A DNA stretch of 64,000 nucleotides from Diprion similis (Eukaryota > Arthropoda > Insecta > Hymenoptera > Diprionidae): the NCBI RefSeq assembly GCF_021155765.1, contig NC_060114.1, forward strand, positions 22,364,501 through 22,428,500, read 5' to 3'. Made by a program: the position numbers and the translations under genes. The notes under the pieces were generated by a model, which was not told the origin of the DNA, did no database searches, and worked only from the letters and a program-made list of their open reading frames with translations. Below, in pieces: positions 9,252-20,335 of the stretch. Each line of letters begins with the position of its first letter. Position 1 is the first letter of the stretch.

Positions 9252-12200
9252 ATGGCAAGCTATCATAAGCCGGAGTCAAAAACTATCCAAGAACTGAAGG
9301 ATATCGCCACGAAGCTAAGAATTGATTCGGTCCGGGCGACCCAGGTAACTAAAAGCGGGTACGTAACATATAGTTTGCTTATCAAATTGGAGAATCTGTG
9401 AATCATTAATTAAAATCGACTACGCTATTAGTGGGTCAAGCATTGGTAACCAACATCTGACCACCATGATATGGTCAGCAGCTCGTTCACAGCATGGGTC
9501 TGTTGATTTGTTTTCTTATTTTTACCGTCGGGCAAATTCGTTTATGCGACCACTATGTGGCAGCTACAGAAAGCCCACTGGTGGTTTCCGTCGATTCTAG
9601 GAACTGATTGGCTATGTAAAGCAGACCTGTTGCTCTTACGACATGAGGTGATTTTAATCACGAGTGATTGCAGCCAGTCACTGCTACTAGGCGCATGTGA
9701 TTGGTTACGTTCTATTATAGACGGATTTTTACTCGCTCCGAGACCAAGTGCTGACAACCCAGTTGAATGATCAAAATTCAGCTATAATCAACTTTCTCTG
9801 TTACGTTAGAGCCAAAAGCGATTGAGATTCCTTTTGTGTGTAGAATCACATTACGAACGAATATACATACAATATAAGTCTTGATTAATCAGCGTGCCAT
9901 GTCATAGCGGTATAATATTATCACAAAGCTTATCAGGTTATCACAGCAAGTTTTTACGCATTGTCACGAAACACGTGATCCATCGAAGCGGGAAGTTGTG
10001 CTAAAATTATTTAAGAACTTCACAGCAAAATGTTTTAGACAAAAACTGTCAGGTTTCAAGGACACGGCGATACCACTAATCTTCTTTATGTACAAAACAC
10101 GCAGAATTCGGATTTACCTTGAATATTTTGATAGGGAAGACCATAGATCTTACCTTTTTTTTAGCTTCAGTCCAAATTTGTCCCAAAACTAGGTTACACC
10201 CAGTTGCCGTAGTGGACATATTGAACTCGAATCTGGGCAGAAATGAAAGGTTCCCGCACTTCGCTTAGTATCCCCCTGAAAAATTCAGATTTTAATCTAA
10301 AACCATTTCCGAGATTATTTAGTCTAATTGGCGGATCGTACGACATGCAACATACCAATGAACTAAAATATTGCTAAATTCCCGTTCGATAAGATGTGCT
10401 AAAATTAGCAAAAGTTATTTTTTATGTAAGCCACGACTTATGTTCTTCTCACTGAAGTGACGGAAAAAAAGGTTTCAATTACCTTGAAAAGGCATCATTA
10501 TCTCGATTTGACGAAATAACCCGTACAAATCTCGCGACGAAAATGCGTTGTCGATACCTATTCAGACAAAAGTTAATATTGCTAATAAAAAGTTATCGTT
10601 CACGCGTGACGTCTATAGGTTAAACATGGGGTCAAATCCGGGTGAAATTTCTTCTTAACATCAACGCTATCAGTAATAAAACTGTAAAAGTCGTTAGCTG
10701 GAAAGTTCTAGTTTAATGTTTCGGAACGACTTGGAGAGATTCTGAGAAATCACCCCAATTGAATATTCGTCCCCTAAATAACTCATTCCTCAAGCATTGT
10801 TCCCCTAAAACAAACAAATTGTAAAATAGCAATCTTTGTTATAATTGTTACAGCCTGGAAATGGTAGGCTGCAGACCTACCGAAACGTCATTATATATTA
10901 AACTTTCTTCAAAAGGTATCTACTCAGGAAGAAGTTAATATTGTGAATAAAAAATTATCTTTTAAGATCTAATAAAAGTCTATTGGATCATATCCGGGTG
11001 TAATTTCGTCTTAACATCAACGGTATCAGTAATAAAATTGTTAATGTCTTTACCCTGGATGGTTTTACTTTTATATCTCGGAACGACTTGAAAAGATTCT
11101 GAAAAATCGATCCCAATTCAATATATTCATCCCCTAACCAACTCATTCCTTTGCTGGCTGCAAATACTTGCAGGGTAACAATTATGTCATAAAATTCGCA
11201 GGATAATCTCGATTTGTTATAGTAACCGCTAATGCGAACTTTTATATTTTACCGGATAAACTCTTGGCCTTTGTTCTACACGATGACCTGCTTAGCTTGA
11301 TTATCAGTAGGTATATATGCATAAACGCATATATATAGTTATTATCGAAACGATCGAAAATATAATGTGTAAAATTCAATAAACCTTTTCCTCATTTCCC
11401 TCTTGAAGCGTCCAGTGCTAAGATTTATCGTCTATTTGAAAAATCGTTCGCCAGAATGGCATAATTAATACAATGCAGAATCATAGAAAAAGGCACTACC
11501 GCTCATGCCGTCAACGCTTTCAAGGTCGCAGCACACAGAATTCCACAAGCCATAAGCTACCCACAAGCAGAATGCGGCAGCGATAACAAAATGCTGCTAC
11601 GGCTTCTGCATTATGCTTACGGCTGGATTTTTACCGGCAGCAAAATGCTGCCGCAATATTTTGCTGCTGAGTTTTCGATCAAAGGGAATGCCAATGAAAT
11701 AAAGCAGGGACACGCTACCTGGTGTGTACTGAGTGCGAATTACCTATTTCATTGGCATCATTCCTATCGTTGAAGAATTATAAGGCCGCAACATATTGCG
11801 GCAGCATTTTGCTGCCCGTGGAAATCCAGACTGCGATTCGGCTCAACCACTTCCGTAATATTTATTACACTATTATCGTGACGATTATGTAACTTATTGC
11901 GTATAAAAATAGGTGGCGTCTTAACCATCTCTTCCATTTGGGGAATTTTTTTTTTTGCATCTTCGGTCAAGGGTCGAGATAGCAAGCCGGCGATATAAGC
12001 GAAGCTTGTCGGCGATGAGGCTTCAGTTCGCGATTCCGCGTTGAACACTCCAGTCAGAAGGTTAGCGGACTATCGTTTCGGTGCAGATTTTCAGCGCAAC
12101 CGCGGACTTGGCCGGTTAATTCTAAAGTTGATTGAAGATGGTGAAAGAAATTGATACGCAAAAGCTCTACGATGTGGCCAATTGGCTCAGGATTCATTCG

Positions 12201-15200
12201 GTCACAGCAACGCAGGCATCGAAGAGCGGGTATCTATCAGTAAAACATACCTACCTATCGAAAAACCTAACCTAACTTAACCGAGCTAACACTGTTGTTG
12301 CGAACGTGGTAGGATCCTAGCGTCCCAGGGTAGTTTGGCTATCACAGTCAATCTGTAGTTTGAACATTTCCGCTCTTAACCTTTGGTTCACCTTCACCTA
12401 ACGTTACATCGTAGTCAATTATTCCATTTCCCCCTAATATTCTAAAATTGCTTGTGAGGTCAATGTTCACAGTCCAAGGCTCTTGGTCCTGGGGCTTGAC
12501 TTATCATTACTATTCTGAAAATGAATCTTTATAAATGATATGCAAAATCAAAAAAGTTCCCTCATACCATATATGTATTAAACAAACACAGCAGGACTGT
12601 GCTGCAATTTTATAGCTTTTCGTCCACTGTCTTTATTGGAGTGGGGAGTCTGACGTCGCACTCAGTCGCCCTACCCAAATAGCTAGCCACCTTACACTTT
12701 TCAACTAGACACCAACCTTTAAATTAAACTATATCTCATAAACTCTGAAGATTAAGATTTGTATTGGTAAAAATCTTTTCATTTACCTAAGATTCTTTGC
12801 AATTCTACTATAGACATCCAACATCATGCTCGTCGATGGCAGAGATCATGTCTGTCCTCTTCTTCCACACAATGCGCTACAAGGTCTCTGCTCCTCGTGA
12901 TATCAACAACGATAGATTTGTTTTAAGCAAAGGGCATGCTGCACCGATTTTGTACGCTGGTAAGTGATTACAAGTTATCAAAATCTAAATAGAAAAAGCT
13001 ACCAAATTACGGTAGGTAAGGGTTTCAAATATGTGGCAGTGTACGTGTCAATAATGATCTCAATAATTCACAGCTTGGGCAGAGGCAGGTTTGTTTCCTA
13101 CAAGTGAACTTTTGAATCTCCGAAAATTCAACAATGACCTAGAGGGACATCCGACTCCTAGATTGAACTTTGTTGACGTTGGAACTGGGTCTCTTGGACA
13201 AGGGCTCTCTGTCGCTGCTGGCATGGCTTACGTTGGCAAGAATTTCGACAAGGCTAGCTACAGGTAACTTTTCCAAATAACCGAGTGTCGCTTTTATACA
13301 GAGTATCAGTTGAGTTGGGAAATCAGGGAAAATTTAGAGAATTTGAGATGTTATTGATGCCAGACGCCCTATATTTCTTAGTTGAATACGTTGCAAGATT
13401 TCTAAAGTTTTGCACCATGGTATCACCAAACACCCTCATTTTCGAATTAGATCTTATGTGATTGGGTTGAATAATCTCTCAAGAATTCAGAACGTCAAAG
13501 CGAATGATTTTGTCTTGCTAAATCTATCTATTGGTTCAAGAAGTTTAATTTACTGCTGTGAGGTTTGTTGGTTCGGGACATGCATATTTCCTAGACTGAA
13601 TAGCTCTCTCCAAAACACAAGGTCTACGTTATCTTATTCACAGTTGATGAAATATCGCAGTTATCATTTCTAAGATCAGTTCACTCTTACCTGAAAAAAA
13701 ATTGATTTTAATAATTTCATAGACCCACGTGATTATGGGAACATTGCTCACAAGTGGAAAACAAGAATATTTTCTGATAAGATTACCATTACATAGCAAA
13801 GGAGACTAGTGTAACAGAACTGAAGGTCCACTTTACTTGTTAGGTATGCTTATTCAATAACTGGTGTTAATTGACACCAATATTCAAAACCATTTATTAA
13901 AGAAATTTGAATACATTCAGCTTCATGGACTCTAGTGTAAGAGGTCAATACATCACTACTCGATTCAAGGGTGCAACAATTTTATAAATTACTTGATGTT
14001 TTACTACTTACAGAATACTGTTGCATCCTTGGACTCGCAGACTCTGTATTTACAAGTCTATTGACTTGAACATTTCCACTTTTTTCATAATTCAGTGTTG
14101 ATAGATAGCGGTTTTTTACGTGGAGTGTAAGTTTGGTTAAGTTAGGACCGCAGGCAATAAAAGACGTGTAAACCATACTTGCGTTATATAAAAAAAATTA
14201 TAGTAAGATTACTGGGCCTGATTGATTTTTCTGCTAGACAGCTTTGTTATCCACAGAGTTGAATTGTCAGTGTACTTATGATGAGTGACCGAAGCGACCA
14301 AGATCTGTATAACATATACACATTGTGCATAGTACCTAGTCTATTCATCTATCTTATAATTATACTTACACTTTAAAGGGTGTACGTCCTGGTTGGAGAT
14401 GGCGAATCTGCTGAAGGATCGATTTGGGAGGCACTGCACTTCGCTTCTTACTATCGGCTAGACAATCTTTGTGTAATATTTGATATCAACCGTTTGGGTC
14501 AAACGCAAGCGACTTCTCTCGAGCATAACATGGAGGTTTATCGTGTGCGTTTAGAAGCTTTTGGGTTCAACGCTCTGGTAGTCGATGGCCACGACGTCGA
14601 GGAACTGGCTAAAGTACTAACACAACCTCGTATTTCTCTTTTTTTGTGAATATTTTTTTTCGTGGATCCAAATAAATACGCTGCGATCTTTCATTCCACA
14701 GGCATTCCATGAAGCACAAAATACACAAGGCCGTCCAACTGCAATTTTGGCGAAGACTTTTAAGGGTCGAAACTTCCCCAACATCGAAGATCAAGTCAAT
14801 TGGCATGGAAAAGCTCTGGGAACCAATGGCGATGCTGTAATTCAGGTATGGAAAGAATCCTTTTTTTTTTAAGGGAATTAAAATTTGAACCTCATCCACG
14901 GGTTTCTACTTTTCTTTATGTATACCTACTATCTTATAATATACTATGTTGATTTCTTATGTCCTGTTTTAGCATCTAACTTCATTACTGAAAAATCCTG
15001 GTCCACTCGCTCTGCATCCACAAAAACCCCTCGTTGCAGATGCATCAGTCGTCGACATTAGTAACATAAAATTGAACTCACCACCTAACTATAAATTGGG
15101 TGAAAAGATTGCGACACGTCTTGCTTATGGAAACGGCCTTGCCAAGGTAAATATATCGTAATTACATCACTTACTCCGTGATGAAAGTTATGAAATTCTC

Positions 15201-16278
15201 GTAACGTGCCTTCACGTTTTCAGTAATGGCAATGTTATAATAGCACCAATACTTTTTCATGCAGATTGCAGCGAACAATTCTCATGTGGTTGCCCTGGAT
15301 GGTGACATGAGGACATCAACCTTTTCAGATAAAATCAGGACGGTCGATCCGTCGAGATACATCGAGTGTTTTATTGCTGAACAGAACTTGGTTGGAGTGG
15401 GAATTGGCATGGCGTGCCGTGATCGTACTGTTGCCTTTGTGTCAACGTTTGCCACCTTCTTGACACGTGCCTATGATCAAGTGAGCTCTTATTCTAGTAC
15501 ATGAATTCTACCTTACTCTGATTATCAGGAATCTGTAGCATAGCACATTGATTGAACGTGAGATATTGTAATTTATACATTTTTCGGGTAATTTTAATTA
15601 TTGCAGATTCGTATGGGTGCCATATCGCAAACAAACGTAAACTTTGTCGGCTCCCATGCCGGATGTTCAATCGGTGAGGACGGACCTTCGCAGATGGGTC
15701 TAGAAGACTTAGCCATGTTCCGGGCGATACCTGGCGCTACTATTTTCTACCCATCTGATGCCGTTTCAACGGAACGTGCGGTAGAATTGGCTGCGAACAC
15801 GAAAGGCATCTGTTTCATCCGAACTTCACGTCCAGAAACACCTGTCATTTATAAGAACGACGAGGTACTAGCAATTGGCAAAGCCCATGTTATCAAATCT
15901 TCAAGCAAAGATCAAGTTCTGATTATTGGTGCCGCGGTTACGCTAGTCGAAGCTCTTGCAGCTGCCGATGAACTTGCCAAGAGTGGAATCAACGTGCGTG
16001 TCATGGATCCGTTCACAATAAAGCCGATTGATGCTGCCGCGATAATCAAAAATGCTAGCCAAGTTGGCGGTAGAATTATCACCGTTGAAGATCATTATCC
16101 AGAGGGCGGTTTGGGCGATGCAGTACTCTCTGCCGTTGCTGGTGTGCGAGATATAATTGTGAAAAAGCTTGCTGTACCAGTTGTGCCTCGCTCTGGACCA
16201 ACAGCTGTTCTGCTCGATGCATATGGTATCAGTGCTCGAAGCATTGTGACGGCTGTTCATGAAATATTGAAACTCTGA
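9252..16278 (+). CDS. Tkt: Transketolase (isoform a, canonical first exon)
   Basis: Exons 9252-9358, 12814-12959, 13074-13263, 14379-14613, 14702-14845, 14973-15146, 15265-15480 and 15607-16278 join in consistent phase to 627 residues; animal transketolases are about 623. The enzyme is a cytosolic thiamine-diphosphate homodimer that moves two-carbon ketol units in the non-oxidative pentose-phosphate pathway. Visible signatures are MASYHKP at the N-terminus, GHPTSC (about residue 37), SKGHAAP, the ThDP motif from GDGES (about 154) to DINRLGQ, catalytic Glu in IAEQN (about 371), the pyrimidine-domain [17 protein letters not shown], and [13 protein letters not shown] in the C-terminal domain. 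All splice sites are GT-AG. A poly(A) signal AATAAA lies at 16404 and another at 16822. The first intron is 3.45 kb and contains a second first exon, reported separately. Confidence 0.95.
10567..11154. repeat. Diverged tandem duplication, two copies of about 230 bp
   Basis: Copy A (10567-10796) and copy B (10931-11154) are in direct orientation. Shared blocks occur in order: GTTAATATTG, TCCGGGTG, CTTAACATCAACG, TATCAGTAATAAAA, CGGAACGACTTG, AGATTCTGA, TCCCCTAA and AACTCATTCCT. The offset is about 364 bases, so about 135 bases lie between the copies. Neither copy encodes a protein. It may be a duplicated piece of an unknown transposable element. Confidence 0.7.
11623..11830. mobile_element. 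MITE-like foldback element, copy 2 of GCAGCAAAATGC family
   Basis: The left end reads CTGGATTTTTACCGGCAGCA and the right end is its near reverse complement. Both arms carry GGCAGCAAAATGCTGCCGCA and then ATGCCAATGAAATA further in. The terminal block matches the ends of the element at 2990-3245, which suggests one family. Adjacent sequence at 11,560-11,610 has additional AAAATGCTGC blocks and may be a nested or broken copy. The element lies about 300 bases upstream of transketolase exon 1b. Confidence 0.65.
12138..12229 (+). CDS. Tkt: Alternative first coding exon of transketolase (isoform b)
   Basis: The ATG at 12138 opens a 92-base frame reading [20 protein letters not shown] and ending TQASKS plus GG, followed by the donor GTATCT. 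It ends in the same phase (2) and at the same residue as exon 1a, whose end reads TQVTKS plus GG. Either exon therefore joins the common exon at 12814 to restore GHPTSC. The two N-termini share the pattern LRI.SV.ATQ..KSG. Isoform b would be 622 residues, very close to the vertebrate length. Two start exons 2.9 kb apart imply two promoters. A single-exon duplication within the gene is the simplest origin. Confidence 0.82.
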
Positions 16279-17400
16279 ATATCTGTTCCTAACGCTGAGA
16301 AAGTTTAGTGCGAAGAGAAGTTTCTGCACTAACAGAAGAATGTTTTCTTTCTTCCAATTACTTTCAGACCTGGATAACTCGAGCTTGGTAGGGGGATTCA
16401 CTAAATAAAAACTCTAATTGACAGAGCCTGAAGACAAATACGGACCAATAATAACTTTTACACACAGAAAGTGTTTTAGCCACAATATTCTGCATCAGTC
16501 TGCCCTACTTTTTCAAAACATGTACAATGCGTAATATAAATCTAACAAATAATGTACAAATACCCCCGAGTCTAAGCTCAATTCCGTTGTGCAATAACTT
16601 TCTTAAATTTTGCAATATTGCCAATTTTTCCAAAAATTTACTCTATGTTTAAAACAAACGTTCCAGTGATAATAACTAATACAGTAGTTTAATAGAAATA
16701 ATTGTTATTGGATGCATAAGTTGAATGGTTGGTTATTTTTATAAACTTGTTTATAATTTCCCTTCCTGTTTTTCTAACCACCGACCTGTTCTTCAACCAA
16801 AAACAGCGTATGTGAAAAGGAAATAAAGTGTTCAAAGACCATTTGCGATTTTGTTTTTAATTTGTCACGCCCTCAAATTAAAAGGTCTCCGATGTTTGCC
16901 GCGCAATTGTTATCCAACACAACGTGAGTAAATCGACTTTGGCATTTTAATAAAGACTCAGAGCGAATTTTCGCCAACATAGGGGGTTTATAGTAGAGTC
17001 GCGCCTGCTGATAGACATCATTAAATTTTATAGATGAGCAGGATTTGGATCGAAAAATACATGGTTTGCATTGAATTGAAACGAAGAGTTCATGAGTACT
17101 TTACAAATCGTTTATTAATATTCCAAAGAGAGAGTCTGCGTCGACCACTGGTATACACGGGCTCCAGAATCAGTGGCTTACCGACTGCGTAATAAGGTAA
17201 AGTGGCGTCAGAAAAGAGGCAGGTTTTGCCTGCGTATGACACATGCACACGTGTGTATGTACGTATACATGTGTGCACGGCGGTACACGCATGTGTGGAT
17301 GCCTCGATATAGGTATGTATCTATACATAGGACAGCTTGTGTTCGTGGTATCGTGGTGGGTTAATATTATTTTGATCTTCTTTCGGGGGGTGGCGGGATG
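16279..17400. other. Transketolase 3' UTR and intergenic spacer
   Basis: It begins with the transketolase 3' untranslated region, with poly(A) signals at 16404 and 16822. The remainder to about 17.4 kb shows no coding signal. A small patch near 17240-17300 is rich in alternating CA/TG/CG palindromic steps (CACACGTGTG, CATGTGTG). Confidence 0.5.
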
Positions 17401-18313
17401 TGACGATGATTTATCCCAAAGTTGGAGATAAAACCGATGTACCGTCGTAAGGACAGTGATGTGACGTTATTAAAAATCAGAATATATGTGCGGCCCTCGT
17501 CGCTTCGGGTGTCGTCGCGAACCACTAGTCACTCGGCAGCATTCAAGGGAGAGTGAAAAAAGTAAGATGGCCGCGACGAAACTTTGCGTTCCGTAAAGAA
17601 CAGTTGTGTTGACGTCGTTTGGGTTTCAAATTTTTCCTGCCTTTCACGAATACCCCTGTATATTGACAACGATACGCTGCTGCGACGTTTTGCATCTTCT
17701 TCTAGTGAATTTGTGCCGAACCGGAGATGAATTGTTGATTGCTCTCAATGGCCCAGATTGCCGCATGAACCGTGCGCTTGTTTATCTCAGAGAACAACAA
17801 TAATCAAACAACGTGGACAAGTGAAGTACGAACAGTGATAACTCGCGGAAAGAATCGCGACTGTTTCAATATCCGTAGCGCATTATTGAGATCGACGTTT
17901 ATCGTCGCGGCAGAAAATATTTCTGCATTTCGAAAGCAATTACAGCTCGTTGGCCTCAGAGGATTTCGAGAAGAAGGAAAAGGCTGGCGGCGACCCTGTG
18001 GATTATTAGGCGTTCGCGTTACACATTCCCTAGTCGAGAATAAGACTGTTGTGTTAACCGAGGGTGCTTATAACCTGAGACGAAATGATAGATTTCTATC
18101 TACTTATATGACGTGTATTTCCTCGGTGACGGTTCCGAATACTCGACAAGCTAATCGGACGGCAATATATTTGCAAATTTTGCAGCTCTAGCATATCGAG
18201 CAAGCTGGGCAAAGTGGCGGGTAAGAGAAGTCACTTCCAAACGTGAGAACGACCACGGACGGCCATATTAGTGTTTCAAAAGGTGGCAGCAGCGCCGTGG
18301 AAGTAGAGCAGCG

Positions 18314-18340
18314 AGTGAAGTGAAGTGAAGTGAAGTGAAG
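18314..18340. repeat. AGTGA pentamer microsatellite
   Basis: Five uninterrupted copies of the AGTGA/GTGAA pentamer, inside the presumed 5' leader of the ZNF292-like gene. A second short array based on GTTGGT/GTTGGC lies at about 18508-18545. Confidence 0.8.
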
Positions 18341-18794
18341 TAGAGTCCCACCGCTTGCCGATTAGTGCCTGGCTGCTCGCATGAACGCGAGTGCCTTGTG
18401 CTGTGCCCAACTGTGAATCGTCGTCCCACAGCGTGGCGTACATACAGCGCCATAGTGGTGGGGTAGCAGTGGCGATTCTCGAGTACGCTGTGTGCCTTGG
18501 TGTGTATGTATACGTTGGTGTTGGCGTTGGTGTTGGTGTCGGTGTTATTCGTCGTTGATCGAGATCGTTTTTTTCGTTGATTAATGTGAACCTTCGACTG
18601 CCGACTGTCGACAGGATCGACTTGTGGCCTGTTAATGGTGAATGGTGTTGCTATTTTGCTTTATACATATGCTACGGCCGATGCTTCTGCATCATTTCGG
18701 GCAATCAACAATATCAGGATTATAGAAAATTATTTATGATCCCTCTCGAAAACGACGCAACTGTACGACGACATACGTAATTCTGCATAAGCTT

Positions 18795-18925
18795 CTCCAT
18801 CGTCTTCTTCTTCTTCTTCGCCCCCCTCCCCCCTCCCCCCTCCCTGCCCTCGCTTCCTCTTCTTCCTTTTCCTCCACCTCCTCCCCCTCCTCCACCTCCT
18901 TCTCCTTCTCCATCTCCTCCTTCCA
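18795..18925. repeat. 130-bp polypyrimidine tract
   Basis: Almost pure C/T sequence on the plus strand, made of TTC, CCCCCT and TCCTCC runs. It produces three long low-complexity minus-strand frames (Gly/Arg/Glu-rich) that should not be read as genes. Mirror-symmetrical homopurine-homopyrimidine DNA of this type can adopt triplex (H-DNA) structure; whether it does is not shown. Confidence 0.8.
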
Positions 18926-20335
18926 AGCAGCAGTAACCTTTTCAAGCATCCTTTGCACACGTCAATTTTGTCATCGCGTATTTACCAACTGCACGCGTTT
19001 TAACAACAACTATTAGTGCACCCCTCTTGCTTATCCCTCTCAAAAGAACCAGACACACTATAAATACCTGACTTTTTTTTTATCCCATTTCATTTTCTTA
19101 TTTCCCCTCAGTGTGATATGCTTGTTAGCAGAATCCGGTGCCTCGATCGAAATTCTAATCTTTGTTACTTAACGTTTGTGAAGATGAGAGCGCATCACCC
19201 ACCATTGGCTTGTACTAATTTTCCTCTGTAACAAAGGGATTAATTGTCTTTCCTCAAACTGCTGTGTACCATACGCACACCTCGAGTTTTGATCAATCAA
19301 GTTTGATCCTAAACTGAAGTTGCCGCTGATGGATGATAAATTTCTGAGGAATAAAGTAGCCAAGGTAGCTGTTTGAGAGTGCAAAGTCGTGACATTGTGG
19401 CTAATGTTGATTTGACCTAATCGTCTATTATCTCTTATCGATCAAGCTCGATCGATCAAAACTTTAGGTACATACATTGTCTACCTTATTAACCTCAGGG
19501 CTGTTATGGAAAAAAAAGAAGATTACTTGCTGATAGGCAATTCAACTTTTTCCGTATGCGGCTAACGCAAAGTACCAATCCTACCTACCAAAGATAGCAG
19601 CTATCAAATTATTTGAAATAACTGTAAAACTTTCAACTGGGACGTAGGGCTGCGACGAATAAAATGATAAATATAGCCAAGTAATGACACTAACTTGTAC
19701 GAATTATTAATGATTCAATGTGGTTAAAGTCAAGCAGCTTACCTAATTTTAGGTTGGTGTAGTAAGTATATCGTTATACCAATAGTTATTCTTTGTTGAG
19801 ACAAACATTTCTGTCAAGATAGTGCAGAACGAGACTCAAATTATGACGGTTGCGGGTATTTGTACTAATCTTGAGGCGATCAATAATATTCTCTTTGTCT
19901 TCACATTGCAAAATCCTTTATATCTTTGTTTTAGTCACATCACAGTGGAGTTGGTTCAAAAGGAACGTCGAAGGAAAAGATATAAGAGAGCTGAGTGGGG
20001 GTGCCTCGCCGCGCCGCTGATGTCAGCTAGGAATTTCAAGTTGACTACCAAACGGCAGTCGAATCCAAAACCAAGGAGTCACTCATTTATAGGATCTAGA
20101 TGAGAGGTGATATCTATCGAAGGTCTGCACAGAAGCCTAGCCTTATAGCCTTGTAGTTCAAACAGGGCTGGCTCGGTACCTGAACCGTTGCTGCCTTCGA
20201 CACAACTCTGAATGTCTTCGCACATACAAAAGTCGTGCGTGGTTAGTTCAACCTCTTTATGTTATAGCAACCATTAATAATATTTAACATTATGTCGTGA
20301 AACTATGTCATTAAATCGGAACCAATGATCAATAG

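Larger units (their letters stand above)
9359..12137. other. Transketolase intron 1 upstream of exon 1b: repeats only
   Basis: This stretch of intron 1 holds a diverged tandem duplication (10567-10796 and 10931-11154), a hammerhead-core-like stem between the copies (about 10853-10889), and a foldback element (11623-11830). Sequence 11,940-12,137 is likely the promoter and 5' leader of exon 1b. No further coding exon was recognised. Confidence 0.55.
17400..20335 (+). other. Probable 5' leader and first intron of the ZNF292-like gene
   Basis: From about 17,460 to 18,800 the sequence is G+C- and CpG-richer than its surroundings, as in a 5' untranslated exon or promoter. It contains an AGTGA pentamer array, a GTTGGT array and a long polypyrimidine tract. 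The start codon of the downstream gene must lie somewhere here. One candidate is an ATG directly before a GTGAAT donor at 18635-18637, which would fuse in phase 0 to GLEATLSDS at 20336. That choice is inference only. Longer frames such as 17772-18191 show no similarity to anything I recognise. Confidence 0.35.

Noticed and set aside
11764..12048. 94-codon minus-strand frame [20 protein letters not shown]
   Set aside because: Overlaps the foldback element and the presumed promoter of transketolase exon 1b; no family resemblance.
15943..16401. 152-codon frame antisense to the last transketolase exon
   Set aside because: Shadow of a well-supported coding exon; no recognisable protein.
17772..18191. 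139-codon plus-strand frame in the leader of the giant gene
   Set aside because: No similarity to known proteins and not in a position to splice convincingly to 20336; more likely 5' untranslated or promoter sequence.
18720..18960. Gly/Arg/Glu-rich minus-strand frames
   Set aside because: Translation of a polypyrimidine tract.
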